From: Filomicrobium insigne
GTDB taxonomy: Bacteria > Pseudomonadota > Alphaproteobacteria > Rhizobiales > Hyphomicrobiaceae
DNA length: 64,000 bases
Direction of reading: 5' to 3'
Assembly: GCF_900104305.1 (NCBI RefSeq)
Contig: NZ_FNJC01000002.1
Span: 124,001 to 188,000, forward strand
This document shows, piece by piece, positions 11,301 through 20,155 of this stretch; the first letter of the stretch is position 1; each line of letters opens with the position of its first letter. Below the pieces are notes generated by a model. That model was not told where the DNA came from, searched no databases, and worked only from the letters and a program-made list of their open reading frames with translations. The position numbers and the translations under genes were made by a program.

Positions 11301-12064
11301 ACCACCGTCGCATCTCGAAGGCCAATCTCCCGAAGGTAAGATGTGGCTCCGCCTCCGCGTCGTGCGCGTTCCGAAGCCAATTCGACAATACTCGTAAAAT
11401 CTACGGTCTGCCCGGACGGCTGCGCGCCAGCAGCAACCGTATCCGCGCCCGGCCACGACCGACGCGCGGGAACCGGGGATGGCGCGATGATGCTATCGGA
11501 AAGGTCACTTGGAAGGCCAGCCGAGCCACCCGGTGAAAACTTGAGCGATAGACCAGCTTCTTCCGAGTAGAACAGAAACAAGCGCGGTTCGATCAGTTCG
11601 ACACGAGACGGCGTCGCCTGCAGGCGCCAAAGCGCCGCATAGTTCAACTCCATCGCCGCTTGCGGAGCAGCCACGACGAGATCGCCGTCACGTTCAGAGA
11701 ATTGCAGGTTCTCTAGCCTGAACTCCAGCGCACCATTGTCCGTTAATGTCACGACAATATCGTCGATCGCTGCATCAAGTCCGGTGAGCTCGGCATTGAT
11801 GCCCTGCTCCACAGATTTGACGAGAAAGTTCAGAGACACCGGCCCCTGCAGAAGGCGGAAATACAAGAGGCCAACCGAGAGCAGAACGAGCAGAACGACC
11901 GGGATGAGGCTCAGACCGCAAAACTTCGCGGTTCCCCGAAGCCACCCCGAGCGCTCTCCATCCGGAAGTTCGCGTGGGCGAACGGGGCCACGAACCGGCT
12001 TACGTCGTGGCGCACGCTGCTGTGGCGAATTGTATTGTCGAGGATACCCCTGTCGACGATCCAC
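8318..12064 (-). CDS. Giant AsmA/YhdP-like envelope protein (DUF3971 type)
   Basis: A 1248-aa protein with a proline/arginine-rich cytoplasmic N-terminus, one transmembrane anchor at about residues 49-68 and a long periplasmic region rich in beta-strand patterns. I read it as a DUF3971 domain followed by an AsmA-like C-terminal region of the YhdP group. Such bridge-like proteins are thought to carry phospholipids from inner to outer membrane. The C-terminal 90 residues are Pro/Gly/Ser-rich and probably disordered. The gene is single, convergent with tyrS and divergent from the peroxiredoxin gene. Family placement is by overall layout, so the exact subfamily is uncertain. Confidence 0.82.
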   Translation of the reverse strand: MDRRQGYPRQYNSPQQRAPRRKPVRGPVRPRELPDGERSGWLRGTAKFCGLSLIPVVLLVLLSVGLLYFRLLQGPVSLNFLVKSVEQGINAELTGLDAAIDDIVVTLTDNGALEFRLENLQFSERDGDLVVAAPQAAMELNYAALWRLQATPSRVELIEPRLFLFYSEEAGLSLKFSPGGSAGLPSDLSDSIIAPSPVPARRSWPGADTVAAGAQPSGQTVDFTSIVELASERARRGGGATSYLREIGLRDATVVLDTGGQASVWRVPRFSVDMDHHDTRSIISGSARISSQGQIWTLSFRAEDVQDDKGISLTTSIRGLVPRWLGDALPQLAVLKHFDIPIASDGRIDFNQKGSVAGGEATVEIGEGRVDLAGFSEVPFTVDSGLFTFKYDATTERVILASSNLRWGDSSLTLGGTLAHVAQSEGSGEESGWRFDIAAEQGVLGATEFGIPPLPVDKWHAQGTVAPERGLLKFDRFEIAAGGGHVSLMGELATTGSSAGSHFEAEIGAMPIATMKVLWPRGMAEDARQWVGRRIHDGVLQSGTYRYLNGRYLAQADPDSQDTYRMSLASTLENVVMMPVEGTAPITLSRTLVKLENQALEVIVPDGSMPVSSDHVLGLKSGRFTIADVYGTPPVGEVAFATGGKVGAMLALLELPAFDHLRKPEALPDNISGEVASTVTLSFPLLKDLQAEDVRIKAKARLTDGRAEDLLGEYDLKGATINFDLSETAVDAQGEVLIEGVLAKLNWQRIFGATDAQQPPIRVTATLDEADRRQLGLDLGDGLHGDVAVEVTVQPHSNTQSDVRLRADLTNTDVAIEEIAWRKPTGRSAFLEFDVVKDASGRSELRNFRLEGDDLSIEGVIGLGQKKQVVSFSFPKFWLNLVTRLEVSGKLDSKNVWQIRAKGPTYDGRAFFRTLYSIPGARTQGERQKKQAGVDLTAEIDNVLGYGDVNLRGVKLKLSERNGQLSALDIKGKLSGGQALDVALRNDRSNGRQLLATSRDAGEAFKLVGFYPNMTQGSMRLEVNLDGRGPAQKTGILWVDNFQVLGDPVISEVAGSADATGPSIDGGRTAKRRMVRQVFQFDRMRAPFSVGYGQFVLEDAYLRGPLQGATVRGKVDYSRQMLELGGTYVPLQGLNNAFGAIPVLGELLSGPRQEGIFGVTYAIQGSMDNPQVVVHPLSMIAPGIFREMFQLTPQAPSVQPRQGRTGGGDYGAAVRSSSSPADAGRGGGNSPTKSGVDGWSSETSPAKN

Positions 12065-12334
12065 CCGTCACCTGCTCCGACTATTCACACTGGCACGACT
12101 ACGGCAACAACAGGTCGCAAATCCGATTCTTCAGGAGCATCACGCACTGAACCTGAAGTAAGCGCGCAATACCCTTCCAAACCGAAGCCGACTATGATGT
12201 TTCCGATGCCAACCCACAGGCGCTCTGTCTCGCGCCATCCCCGAAACGGTTCCTTACATAAGAAACCATCCGCACCAGCCTTCGATTAGACCAGATGTGT
12301 TGGTCAAAAAACGACGAAAGAAAGGCACTTATCC

Positions 12335-12802
12335 ATGGCTCAAGAAGGTGATCGCGCACCGGACTTCGAACTTTCCGACAGCGACGGCAACACCGTCACT
12401 CTGTCAGACCTGAAGGGCCAGCAGGTTGTCCTCTATTTTTACCCGAAAGACGACACACCAGGATGCACCACCGAAGCGCTGGACTTTACTGCCCTGAGCG
12501 AGAAATTCGCCAACACCGGCACAATAGTGCTCGGCATTTCACCCGACAGCCCCAGCAGCCACTGCAAATTCCGCGACAAACACGGGCTCACCGTGCGCTT
12601 GATCTCCGATCCCGAACAAACAGCGGCAAACGCCTATGGCATTTGGGTCGAGAAAAATATGTACGGCCGCAAGTTCATGGGTATCGAGCGAAGCACGTTC
12701 TTGATCAATAAAAACGGCAAGATCGCCCGCATATGGCGCAAAGTTAAGGTGAAGGAGCACGCCGCCGAAGTCTTGGCTGCTGCCCAAGAGTTGGCACAAT
12801 AG
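12335..12802 (+). CDS. bcp: Thiol peroxidase of the Bcp/PrxQ family
   Basis: A 155-aa peroxiredoxin that reduces hydrogen and organic peroxides in the cytoplasm. The peroxidatic Cys44 sits in the YPKDDTPGCTTEALDF motif. The resolving Cys normally five residues on (TPGCTTEAC) is Leu here; another Cys, Cys77 in SSHCKFRDKHG, is present but not clearly at the alternative resolving position. It may therefore use a one-Cys mechanism or an external thiol. An AAAGG ribosome site precedes ATG 12335. It is divergent from the AsmA-like gene across 270 nt in which I see no other feature. Confidence 0.93.
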   Translation: MAQEGDRAPDFELSDSDGNTVTLSDLKGQQVVLYFYPKDDTPGCTTEALDFTALSEKFANTGTIVLGISPDSPSSHCKFRDKHGLTVRLISDPEQTAANAYGIWVEKNMYGRKFMGIERSTFLINKNGKIARIWRKVKVKEHAAEVLAAAQELAQ

Positions 12803-13011
12803 TTCGGCCTTCTACGCTAGCCTTCCGAAGTCCAGGCGATCCCCCATTTCCACAACTTGTCGCGCTGAAGCCCGCGTGACCTGCTAGGGGAAACATGCTA
12901 GAGGCTGAACAAGGGAAAACCGCTTCGGGTTGAAATTAATTTGGAGACGCGTAACCCCTTACGCGCCATTGCACGCGTTCCTGTTGCGTTGAGGTGGAGA
13001 TCTTTGACGTC

Positions 13012-13518
13012 ATGCTGCCGAATTTTAAAAAGAATGAGACCGAACCACCCAAGCCACCCGCCACACCGAGTGCCGGCGCCCCTTCCCAACCAGCTATACC
13101 CCGTTCTGCTACTGCAGGCGCACGCACCAACGGTGACCGTCTCCCACCATCCATTATCGGCCCGGATTTGACAATCCATGGCAACCTGAGTTCCAAGGGT
13201 CAGGTCCAGATCGACGGCGACGTTGAAGGCGACATCCACGGGACCCACATCATCGTCGGCGAACGTGCCCGCATCACCGGCGGCATTCTCGCAGACGAAG
13301 TAGTTGTGCGGGGACATGTGATGGGCTCAATCCGCGGCCGTCGCGTTATGTTGCAGGCTCAAAGCCACGTCGAAGGTGACATTTATCACCAAGCCCTCGC
13401 CATCGAGCAGGGCGCCTTCTTCGAAGGCAAGTCGCGGCGAAGCGAAGACCCCATGGCGAACGTGACGGAAAGCGAAATGCCCCCGATGCTCGCACCCACT
13501 CCGAATTCAGTCGGCTAA
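13012..13518 (+). CDS. Bactofilin (copy 1)
   Basis: A 168-aa protein with a proline-rich N-terminus (residues 1-45), then a DUF583/bactofilin beta-helix core from about SIIGPDLTIHGNLSSKGQVQ to GDIYHQALAIEQGAFFEGK, and a disordered tail. Bactofilins form membrane-associated filaments without nucleotide and organise local cell-wall growth or stalk structures. I chose ATG 13012 (MLPNFKKNE), with GGTGGAG about 11 nt upstream, over the GTG at 12994. A second bactofilin gene lies at 39092. It is followed by its own terminator and has no partner gene here, such as an M23 peptidase. Confidence 0.92.
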   Translation: MLPNFKKNETEPPKPPATPSAGAPSQPAIPRSATAGARTNGDRLPPSIIGPDLTIHGNLSSKGQVQIDGDVEGDIHGTHIIVGERARITGGILADEVVVRGHVMGSIRGRRVMLQAQSHVEGDIYHQALAIEQGAFFEGKSRRSEDPMANVTESEMPPMLAPTPNSVG

Positions 13519-13546
13519 AACCGGCACTGGCACCAATCATGACAAG

Positions 13547-13578
13547 GGACTTGCCGATAACGCGGCAGGTCCTTTTTT
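13547..13578 (+). terminator. Rho-independent terminator after bactofilin 1
   Basis: A 10-bp stem GGACTTGCCG / CGGCAGGTCC with a 6-nt loop, then six T residues. It lies 28 nt past the bactofilin stop. Confidence 0.9.
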
Positions 13579-13643
13579 GTTAAGCTGTAGGCGAACAATT
13601 TCGGATCTAACCGGAGCCCCGAAACGCTACAGGATCACCGGCA

Positions 13644-14771
13644 ATGTCCGCAGATATCGAAACCGTTGTTATCGGCGCAGGTGTGATCGGCTTAGCGATC
13701 GCACGCGCGTTCACGGACGACGGTGGCGAAGTCATGGTCCTTGAACGGCACAAGCTGATCGGCGCCGAAACCTCTTCACGCAACTCCGAAGTCATCCATG
13801 CCGGGATTTACTATCCACGCGACAGCATGCGCGCCCGCTTTTGCGTAAGGGGCAAGGACCAGCTTTATAATTTTGCGCAGCAGGCCGGTATTCCCGTCAA
13901 GCGCTGCGGAAAAATTCTCGTCGCAACGTCTCCGGACGAAACTCCGCAACTTGATCGGATCTCGGCGGCTGGAAAAGCCAACGGCGTCTCGGATTTGTGC
14001 AGCTTGAGTCCTAAGGAAGTGCGGGAGATTGAGCCCGACATTGCCTGCGTCGCAGCCCTCCATTCCCCATCCACGGGGATAATCGATGCCCACGCCCTGA
14101 TGCTAGCGCTGGAAGGATTGATCGAAGCTGGAAACGGTCAAGTTGTACTGAATGTCTCCGTCGAGAACTTGTCACAAAACGCGCAGGGTAATTTCGTCGT
14201 CACTACGCAAAGTTCAGACGGCGAAACGACGACGCTCACGGCACGCAATCTGATTATTGCAGCCGGCCTCGAAGCCCAACATCTGGCCGCTTTCATTCAC
14301 GGAAAAACGAATGGCAGCTACATGCCCCCGAAGCGGTATCTCGCCAAAGCACACTACTACACGCTGTCGACCTGCGTGCCGTTTAAGCACCTGATCTATC
14401 CCGTCCCTCCCCAAGCAGGGCTCGGCATTCATCTCACGCTCGATATGGCGGGTCAGGCGCGCTTCGGCCCCGATCTTACTTGGATCGACCAGGTGGATTA
14501 CACTTTTGATGACGCGGACGGACGACGCCAAGCCGATTTCGAAACCGCGATCCGCCGATACTGGCCCTCGCTGCCTCAAGCCTCTCTACAGCCAGGCTAC
14601 ACAGGAATACGGCCCAAAATTCATCCTCCCGGAACCTCAACGGCGGACTTTGCAATTCACGGCCCCGAGATACACGGCATCCCGAGACTTATCGGACTCT
14701 ACGGAATTGAAAGCCCAGGCCTGACCTGCTGCCTATCAATCGCTGACCATGTCAGAAAATTGATCGGCTAA
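13644..14771 (+). CDS. FAD-dependent oxidoreductase, L-2-hydroxyglutarate oxidase-like
   Basis: A 375-aa DAO-fold flavoprotein. The N-terminal dinucleotide motif VVIGAGVIGLAIA (8-20) binds FAD; SSRNSEVIHAGIYYP at about 46-60 and GYTGIRPKIHPPG near the C-terminus are hallmarks of the LhgO/L2HGDH group, which oxidises L-2-hydroxyglutarate to 2-oxoglutarate. The end motif GLYGIESPGLTCCLSIA fits too. It is convergent with the aap operon (stops 5 nt apart). Related glycerol-3-phosphate-type or other 2-hydroxyacid oxidases cannot be excluded from sequence alone. Confidence 0.85.
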   Translation: MSADIETVVIGAGVIGLAIARAFTDDGGEVMVLERHKLIGAETSSRNSEVIHAGIYYPRDSMRARFCVRGKDQLYNFAQQAGIPVKRCGKILVATSPDETPQLDRISAAGKANGVSDLCSLSPKEVREIEPDIACVAALHSPSTGIIDAHALMLALEGLIEAGNGQVVLNVSVENLSQNAQGNFVVTTQSSDGETTTLTARNLIIAAGLEAQHLAAFIHGKTNGSYMPPKRYLAKAHYYTLSTCVPFKHLIYPVPPQAGLGIHLTLDMAGQARFGPDLTWIDQVDYTFDDADGRRQADFETAIRRYWPSLPQASLQPGYTGIRPKIHPPGTSTADFAIHGPEIHGIPRLIGLYGIESPGLTCCLSIADHVRKLIG

Positions 14772-14775
14772 ACGT

Positions 14776-15909
14776 TTAACTGCGATGCCCCGTCGCGAGC
14801 CGCCGCTCGAGCCACGCTGAATAGCGGCTCATCCCGAAACAAAAAATCCAGAACACAAAGCCGGCGAAGACATATCCCGTCGCCGCCGTTTGGGGCGAGA
14901 ACCACTTGGCATCGGACGCAACCGCTTGCTGGACGATCCCCAAAAGATCGAACAACCCGATAATCAATACGAGACTGGTATCCTTGAAGAGCGCAATGAA
15001 CGAGTTGACGATACCCGGAATGACGAGCTTCAGCGCCTGAGGTAGGATGACGAACCCCATCGTCTTCCAATAAGAGAGGCCTAAAGCCTCCGCAGCCTCG
15101 TACTGCCCGCGCGGAATGGCTTGCAATCCACCGCGCACCACCTCCGCCAGATACGCCGCCGAAAACAAAGCAACGCCGATCAAAGCCCGCAGCAACTTGT
15201 TGATCGTAAGATCCTCGGGCAGGAATAGTGGCAGCATCACCGACGCGAAAAAGAGCACCATTACCAGCGGAACGCCGCGTACAAACTCAATGAAAAAAAT
15301 CGCGGGCCACTTGATCAGCGGCAAATCCGAACGCCGCGCTAAAGCCAGAATGATACCGAGCGGAAACGATATCGCGATGCTCACACAGGCGACGACCAAT
15401 GTGACAAGCAGCCCACCCCAACGTGAGGTTGGCACAACCGGCAAACCAAGTGGTTCGGCGCCAGTCAGCAGGAAAAACGCGACGACCGGAAAAACGAGGA
15501 GCATATAGGCCGTCAGCCAGATTTTGCCCGGCACCCTCGGCAACATCAGGGGAACAAGCCCGACCAGAGCAAGAACGTAGGTGAGATTAACTCGCCAGAG
15601 TTCTTCCGTAGGGTAGCGCCCGTACATGAAGATCTGGAGCTTCGCGCTGATAAACGGCCAGCACGCCCCGGCTCCAACCACGTCGCACGCAGATCCGTCA
15701 GTACCGGTATACACCGCGTGCCAAACAGCCCAGTCGAGAAACCCCGCGATCACCCAATAGGCCAGAGCGCCGCCTAAGAGGGTCAAGCACGTGTTGCCCC
15801 AACTCGAAAACAAGTTTTGATGAAGCCACTGCGTGATTGCGTTCAAGCCTGACGGGCCAACGGGCCTGGGTCGGTTAACGGCGGCGCTGCGTACGGGATT
15901 CGTTGCCAT
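14776..15909 (-). CDS. aapM: General L-amino acid ABC permease AapM
   Basis: A 377-aa inner-membrane permease. The N-terminal anchor, a periplasmic loop with two Cys (SACDVVGAGACWPF) and the C-terminal HisM-type domain with the EAA-like loop EAAEALGLSYWKTMGFVILPQAL fit AapM of the polar amino-acid ABC family. It works with AapQ, the binding protein AapJ and the ATPase AapP. The ATG at 15909 follows GGAGCGCGAA, 9 nt after the aapQ stop. It is the last gene of the operon, whereas in Rhizobium the ATPase gene is last. Confidence 0.94.
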   Translation of the reverse strand: MATNPVRSAAVNRPRPVGPSGLNAITQWLHQNLFSSWGNTCLTLLGGALAYWVIAGFLDWAVWHAVYTGTDGSACDVVGAGACWPFISAKLQIFMYGRYPTEELWRVNLTYVLALVGLVPLMLPRVPGKIWLTAYMLLVFPVVAFFLLTGAEPLGLPVVPTSRWGGLLVTLVVACVSIAISFPLGIILALARRSDLPLIKWPAIFFIEFVRGVPLVMVLFFASVMLPLFLPEDLTINKLLRALIGVALFSAAYLAEVVRGGLQAIPRGQYEAAEALGLSYWKTMGFVILPQALKLVIPGIVNSFIALFKDTSLVLIIGLFDLLGIVQQAVASDAKWFSPQTAATGYVFAGFVFWIFCFGMSRYSAWLERRLATGHRS

Positions 15910-15918
15910 TTCGCGCTC

Positions 15919-17121
15919 CTACCGCTCCACCAGCGCCATGCGCTGGTTAAACCAATTCATGAAGAGCGACGTCAGCAAGCTGAGCACGAGATAAACCGAC
16001 ATCGTAATCAAAATGACTTCGACCGCTTGGTTCGTTTGGTTGAGAACCGTCCCAGCAAAAACGGACACAAGGTCAGGGTAACCGATCGCAACGGCCAAGG
16101 ACGAGTTCTTAGTCAGATTGAGATACTGATTAGTCAGCGGAGGTATGATGATGCGCATCGCCTGCGGAAAAACGACAAGCCAAAGAATTTGACCTGGTTT
16201 GAGCCCAAGAGCGGCAGCCGCTTCCCGTTGTCCCGTAGGGACGCCCATAATTCCAGCGCGAACGATCTCAGCAATGAAAGCACTCGTATAAAGCGCCAGC
16301 CCCACCAGCAGCGCGATCAGCTCGGGCAACAACGCAATGCCACCAGTAAGGTTGAAGCGGCCCTGAACCGGTGGGTCGAACGACAGCGGCATACCCATGA
16401 GCAAAAAGGCAAGGAGAGGAATGCCGACGATGACACCGAGGCTAGGCAGTAGGATCGGCATTTGCCGGCCCGTCTGAGTATGTCGCCAGCGTGCCCAAGC
16501 CCAATAAGCGATGACACATATCGCCGCTACAAACAAAGAGGCGACAACGACACCGAAGCCCGGCTCCCAATGGACTGCGGGAACATAGAGACCGCGCGAA
16601 TTGAGGTAGCTCGAAAACGGCAGCGCGAGACTTTCACGCGGTGACGGGAGCGTTTTCAGAACCCCAAAATAGACAGCAAACAACATGAGCAGCGGAGGCA
16701 GATTCCGCAGGATCTCGACGTAGGCCGTCGCGAGCTGCGCAATGAGCCAGTTCTGCGAAAGACGTGCAGCGCCGATCATAAAGCCGACGGTCGTCGCGAA
16801 AACGATCCCGAGCACGGCAACGAGCAGTGTATTGAGAAGCCCGACCCAAAAGGCCCGGGCGTAGGTCATCGTATTTTCGTAAGGGATTAGGGACTGGGAA
16901 ATATCGAAGCCGGCAGTACGGTCCAGAAACCCAAAGCCGGACGCAATCCCCTGAGCCTCCAGATTGTTGACCGTGTTAAGAACAGCGCCGTAAACGAGCC
17001 ATGAGATCAAAGCGACGACGATGACCTGAAAAAGGATGCCCCGCACCTTGGGGTCATAGAAATAGTCAGTGAGTTGCCGTGTTTGCTTCACAGCTCCGTC
17101 GCGCCTAGCTAGTTTCGCCAC
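15919..17121 (-). CDS. aapQ: General L-amino acid ABC permease AapQ
   Basis: A 400-aa membrane permease, partner of AapM. It begins at a GTG (17121), has an N-terminal TM, a large soluble segment (PSPRESLALPFSSYLNSRGLYVP) between membrane spans, as in AapQ, and a C-terminal permease loop REAAAALGLKPGQILWLVVFPQA for contact with AapP. It lies 93 nt after aapJ and 9 nt before aapM. Nothing looks broken. Distinction between AapQ and AapM rests on overall layout and gene order. Confidence 0.94.
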   Translation of the reverse strand: MAKLARRDGAVKQTRQLTDYFYDPKVRGILFQVIVVALISWLVYGAVLNTVNNLEAQGIASGFGFLDRTAGFDISQSLIPYENTMTYARAFWVGLLNTLLVAVLGIVFATTVGFMIGAARLSQNWLIAQLATAYVEILRNLPPLLMLFAVYFGVLKTLPSPRESLALPFSSYLNSRGLYVPAVHWEPGFGVVVASLFVAAICVIAYWAWARWRHTQTGRQMPILLPSLGVIVGIPLLAFLLMGMPLSFDPPVQGRFNLTGGIALLPELIALLVGLALYTSAFIAEIVRAGIMGVPTGQREAAAALGLKPGQILWLVVFPQAMRIIIPPLTNQYLNLTKNSSLAVAIGYPDLVSVFAGTVLNQTNQAVEVILITMSVYLVLSLLTSLFMNWFNQRMALVER

Positions 17122-17143
17122 CGTGGCCGCCCCTAACGCCCTT

Positions 17144-17171
17144 GGTGGGATGCACGCAGATGCCTCCCACC
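17144..17171 (-). other. Stem-loop between aapJ and aapQ
   Basis: A perfect 7-bp inverted repeat, GGTGGGA with TCCCACC, around a 14-nt loop. It starts 44 nt after the aapJ stop and has no T run on the minus strand. Stem-loops after binding-protein genes often protect the upstream message from decay and give excess binding protein; that role is inferred here. Confidence 0.4.
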
Positions 17172-17214
17172 CCTTACACCCAATAAAGCCACCACAATTT
17201 CGAGTGGCCCGGCG

Positions 17215-18243
17215 TTACCGGATCGGCGGTGCATACTGCAATCCGCCGTCCTTCCAGAGTGCGTTCTGACCGCGCGCGATCCCAAGTGGGGATTGCGCAC
17301 CGACGTTGCGAGCGAAGCTATCGCCGTAGTTTCCAACAAGCTTGATGATTTGAAACGCCCAATCGTTATCGAGTCCGATCGCAGCTCCGAATGTGTCTTC
17401 TTTCCCAAGCAGACGCCTGATCGACGGGTTGTCCGAGTTCAGCATTGAATCCACGTTCGATTGGTTCACGCCGAGTTCCTCGGCATTGAGCATCGCATTG
17501 AGAGTCCATCGAACGATATTCAACCACTGCGGATCGCCCTGTCGCACAACCGGACCAAGCGGTTCCTTCGAAATGATCTCCGGCAAAACAACATGGTCAT
17601 CGGCTTTGCCCAACGTCAGCCGGATCGCATACAGCTGCGAGACATCCGTCGTGAAGGAATCACAGCGCCCTGCGTTGTAGGCTGCGATCGTCTCCGGCAG
17701 CTTCTCGAACACGACCAGTTTGTATTCCATCTTGTTGGAGCGGAAATAGTCGGCGAGATTCTTCTCTGTCGTCGTGCCGGCCTGCACGCAGATGCTTGCC
17801 CCCGACAATTCCTTGGCGGATACGACACCAAGCGACCGTTTCACCATGAACCCTTGGCCGTCGTAGTAGTTGATGCCGGCAAAGCTCAAGCCAAACGATG
17901 TATCCCGGCTCATGGTCCAGGTCGTGTTACGTGAAAGAACGTCGATCTCACCCGATTGAAGCGCCGTAAACCGCTCCTTCGCCGTGAGCGGTACGAATTT
18001 GACCTTGTTCGGATCCTTGAAGATCGCGGCCGAGATCGCTCTGCAAAGATCGACGTCGAGTCCCTTCCAATTGCCCTTGTCGTCGGGCGCGCCAAATCCG
18101 GCAAGCCCCGTGTTGACACCACAAAAAAGCTGACCGCGAGATTTCACGGTTTCCAGCACCGATGATTGTTGAGCCGCTGCTGGCGTTGCGCAAAAGAGCA
18201 CGCCTGCCGTCAGCGCCGCTGCCACTCTCACCAATTGCTTCAT
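17215..18243 (-). CDS. aapJ: General L-amino acid-binding protein AapJ
   Basis: A 342-aa periplasmic binding protein. A signal peptide covers residues 1-24 (MKQLVRVAAALTAGVLFCATPAAA). The mature part starts with the family 3 solute-binding pattern SRGQLFCGVNTGLAGFGAPD and contains LDVDLCRAISAAIF. It captures a wide range of L-amino acids for AapQM. ATG 18243 has a strong GGAGGAGAG ribosome site. It is the second gene of the operon, 115 nt after aapP; no clear promoter or terminator is visible in that gap. Confidence 0.95.
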   Translation of the reverse strand: MKQLVRVAAALTAGVLFCATPAAAQQSSVLETVKSRGQLFCGVNTGLAGFGAPDDKGNWKGLDVDLCRAISAAIFKDPNKVKFVPLTAKERFTALQSGEIDVLSRNTTWTMSRDTSFGLSFAGINYYDGQGFMVKRSLGVVSAKELSGASICVQAGTTTEKNLADYFRSNKMEYKLVVFEKLPETIAAYNAGRCDSFTTDVSQLYAIRLTLGKADDHVVLPEIISKEPLGPVVRQGDPQWLNIVRWTLNAMLNAEELGVNQSNVDSMLNSDNPSIRRLLGKEDTFGAAIGLDNDWAFQIIKLVGNYGDSFARNVGAQSPLGIARGQNALWKDGGLQYAPPIR

Positions 18244-18358
18244 CCGATCTCTCCTCCCGCGTTCACAACTGAACGATTCAAAATGGCCTGTGATTTAGAG
18301 CCCAGCCTGTACGGCCTTGGTGCTGAACCTCCGTGGCGAGCATAAGGCCGGATTTTAC

Positions 18359-19135
18359 TTAGTGCTCGAGTATCTGGGACAAAAAAGTACGTGTACGGTC
18401 CGACTTTGGCGATGCGAAAAACTCCGCTGGCGGCGCAACTTCAACGATCTCTCCAAAGTCCATGAAGATGACCCGGTCGGCGACCGCCTTGGCAAACCCC
18501 ATTTCATGAGTGACGCAAAGCATCGTCATGCCTTGTTCAGCCAATTCGATCATGACGTCGAGCACCTCCTTGACCATTTCCGGATCGAGTGCAGACGTCG
18601 GCTCATCAAAAAGCATAATGCGCGGATTCATGCATAGGGCCCTGGCGATCGCGACCCGCTGCTGCTGTCCCCCCGAAAGCTGACCGGGAAATTTATGCGC
18701 CTGTTCCGGGATCTTGACCCGCTCGAGATAGGTCATCGCGACCTCCTCGGCCTTAGCGCGCGGCATCTTGCGTACCCATTGCGGAGCCAAGCACAAGTTA
18801 TCCAACACACTTAAATGCGGGAACAAGTTGAAGTTCTGAAACACCATCCCGACTTCGGATCGGATCTTGTCGATCTGCCGAAGATCGTCGGTAAGCTGAT
18901 GACCATCGACAATGATCTGCCCCTCCTCATGGGGCTCAAGTCGATTGATACACCGGATCAACGTCGATTTGCCGGACCCGGAAGGCCCGCAAATGACGAT
19001 GCGTTCGCCTTCTTCAACCTCCAGGTTGATATCCTTGAGGACGTGAAAGTCACCAAACCATTTATTGACCCCGACCATTGAAACAGCCGGTAACCCCGCG
19101 TCGGCAGTGGATGCATCAAGCCGGCGTGATGGCAC
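18359..19135 (-). CDS. aapP: General L-amino acid ABC ATPase AapP
   Basis: A 258-aa ABC ATPase for polar amino-acid uptake. Walker A is GPSGSGKS (50-57), the signature LSGGQQQR (153-160), and Walker [14 protein letters not shown] (173-185). It starts at a GTG (19135) after GGGAG. It precedes aapJ, aapQ and aapM on the same strand. The Rhizobium operon is aapJQMP, so this order is rotated. The gap of 123 nt to the upstream GNAT gene could hold a promoter. Confidence 0.94.
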   Translation of the reverse strand: MPSRRLDASTADAGLPAVSMVGVNKWFGDFHVLKDINLEVEEGERIVICGPSGSGKSTLIRCINRLEPHEEGQIIVDGHQLTDDLRQIDKIRSEVGMVFQNFNLFPHLSVLDNLCLAPQWVRKMPRAKAEEVAMTYLERVKIPEQAHKFPGQLSGGQQQRVAIARALCMNPRIMLFDEPTSALDPEMVKEVLDVMIELAEQGMTMLCVTHEMGFAKAVADRVIFMDFGEIVEVAPPAEFFASPKSDRTRTFLSQILEH

Positions 19136-19258
19136 TATAAAACTCCCATTTTCAATCGGACCGCCAGGACGCCGAAGAAGCTATCCGCCGTACCCGGCCA
19201 GGTTCGCGCTGAACTATGCCGAACCCAGCCCCAAGAGGCAAACAAACACGCAGCAAAA

Positions 19259-19825
19259 TCAACTGCACTCCGTTTGGACAGAGAGCCGGCGACCAAGAAA
19301 GACGAGGGCGGGATCAACATCGGGCAGCTCCCGAAGCACCTCAAATCCATTACGCAGATAGAAGGTGCGATTGCGGGATCGATATCCAGTGACGACATGA
19401 ATTCCTGCGACGCCTGCTGCCTCCGCATCGGCTACAAATAAATCGATCAAACGCCCTCCCAGCCCTGCATTACGATAACTCGCATCCAAATTGATATGCA
19501 GGTGAGCTGGATAAGCAGGCGTGAGATCCGCAAACGTCTCAAAAAATGCAATGTCAGAAAATCGGGGAGATAAAGCCGGGTCTTCAAGACAACCCGCAAG
19601 GTAGCCAACGGCCTGCCCCGAACTAACGGCCACATAAAACCACTCGGGATAGTGCTCCAGATAGCGGCCAAGCCACCGGTCACGGAAAGCCTCCCGCACA
19701 GATGCACTCTCGAAGTGCTGAGTGGCGCTCGCCGCGAAAAAGATAGCATCGATGCCTGCGACAAGGTCCTCCGATCGCATCACTTCCAACCATCGCTTAA
19801 GTTCTATTGTTCCCGTCCCAGACAT
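19259..19825 (-). CDS. GNAT-family N-acetyltransferase
   Basis: A 188-aa cytoplasmic acetyltransferase. The acetyl-CoA-binding motif A is at HLHINLDASYRNAGLGGRLIDLF (about residues 108-130; R/N-x-x-G-x-G/A core), followed by the typical late strand-helix GYRSRNRTFYLRNGFEVL. The substrate is unknown. It lies upstream of aapP on the same strand, but the 123-nt spacing leaves operon membership open. An alternative call within the same fold would be a ribosomal-protein or small-molecule acetyltransferase. Confidence 0.85.
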   Translation of the reverse strand: MSGTGTIELKRWLEVMRSEDLVAGIDAIFFAASATQHFESASVREAFRDRWLGRYLEHYPEWFYVAVSSGQAVGYLAGCLEDPALSPRFSDIAFFETFADLTPAYPAHLHINLDASYRNAGLGGRLIDLFVADAEAAGVAGIHVVTGYRSRNRTFYLRNGFEVLRELPDVDPALVFLGRRLSVQTECS

Positions 19826-20155
19826 CCAATCACCAGCCGTGCCCGACGTGCGCCACCGGAAGCAACGCGATTAAGTCTCCTATGGCTTGAGCGAAACGAA
19901 AAGTTGCAGAGCCTTCTAACGCTTTGCTCCCACCCACATCACCACCTTGGAGTTCGCTAGCGCAGCATTCGACCACGCGCGCGCAATAACCAAACCACAG
20001 CTCGAAGCCATGCAAATCCGGCATATCAGCCGTGCAACAGCACCAATAACCTTGCGGCGCAACATTGGCATACCATATACCAATCACAAGAGATGATCGA
20101 GCAGCTACCCAGGGGGGTAGCCCAACTGGTCACCAAATTCGCAAAGGAAAAGGCC
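19826..20155. other. Intergenic region without a recognised gene
   Basis: A 330-nt gap between the divergent GNAT and 71-aa genes. It presumably holds their promoters. An 85-codon open frame on the minus strand (19830-20087) has no ribosome site and a Cys/Trp-heavy, non-protein-like composition. I see no RNA gene or repeat. Confidence 0.5.

Noticed and set aside
19830-20087. 85-codon minus-strand frame between the GNAT and 71-aa genes
   Set aside because: No ribosome site and an atypical Cys/Trp-heavy composition.
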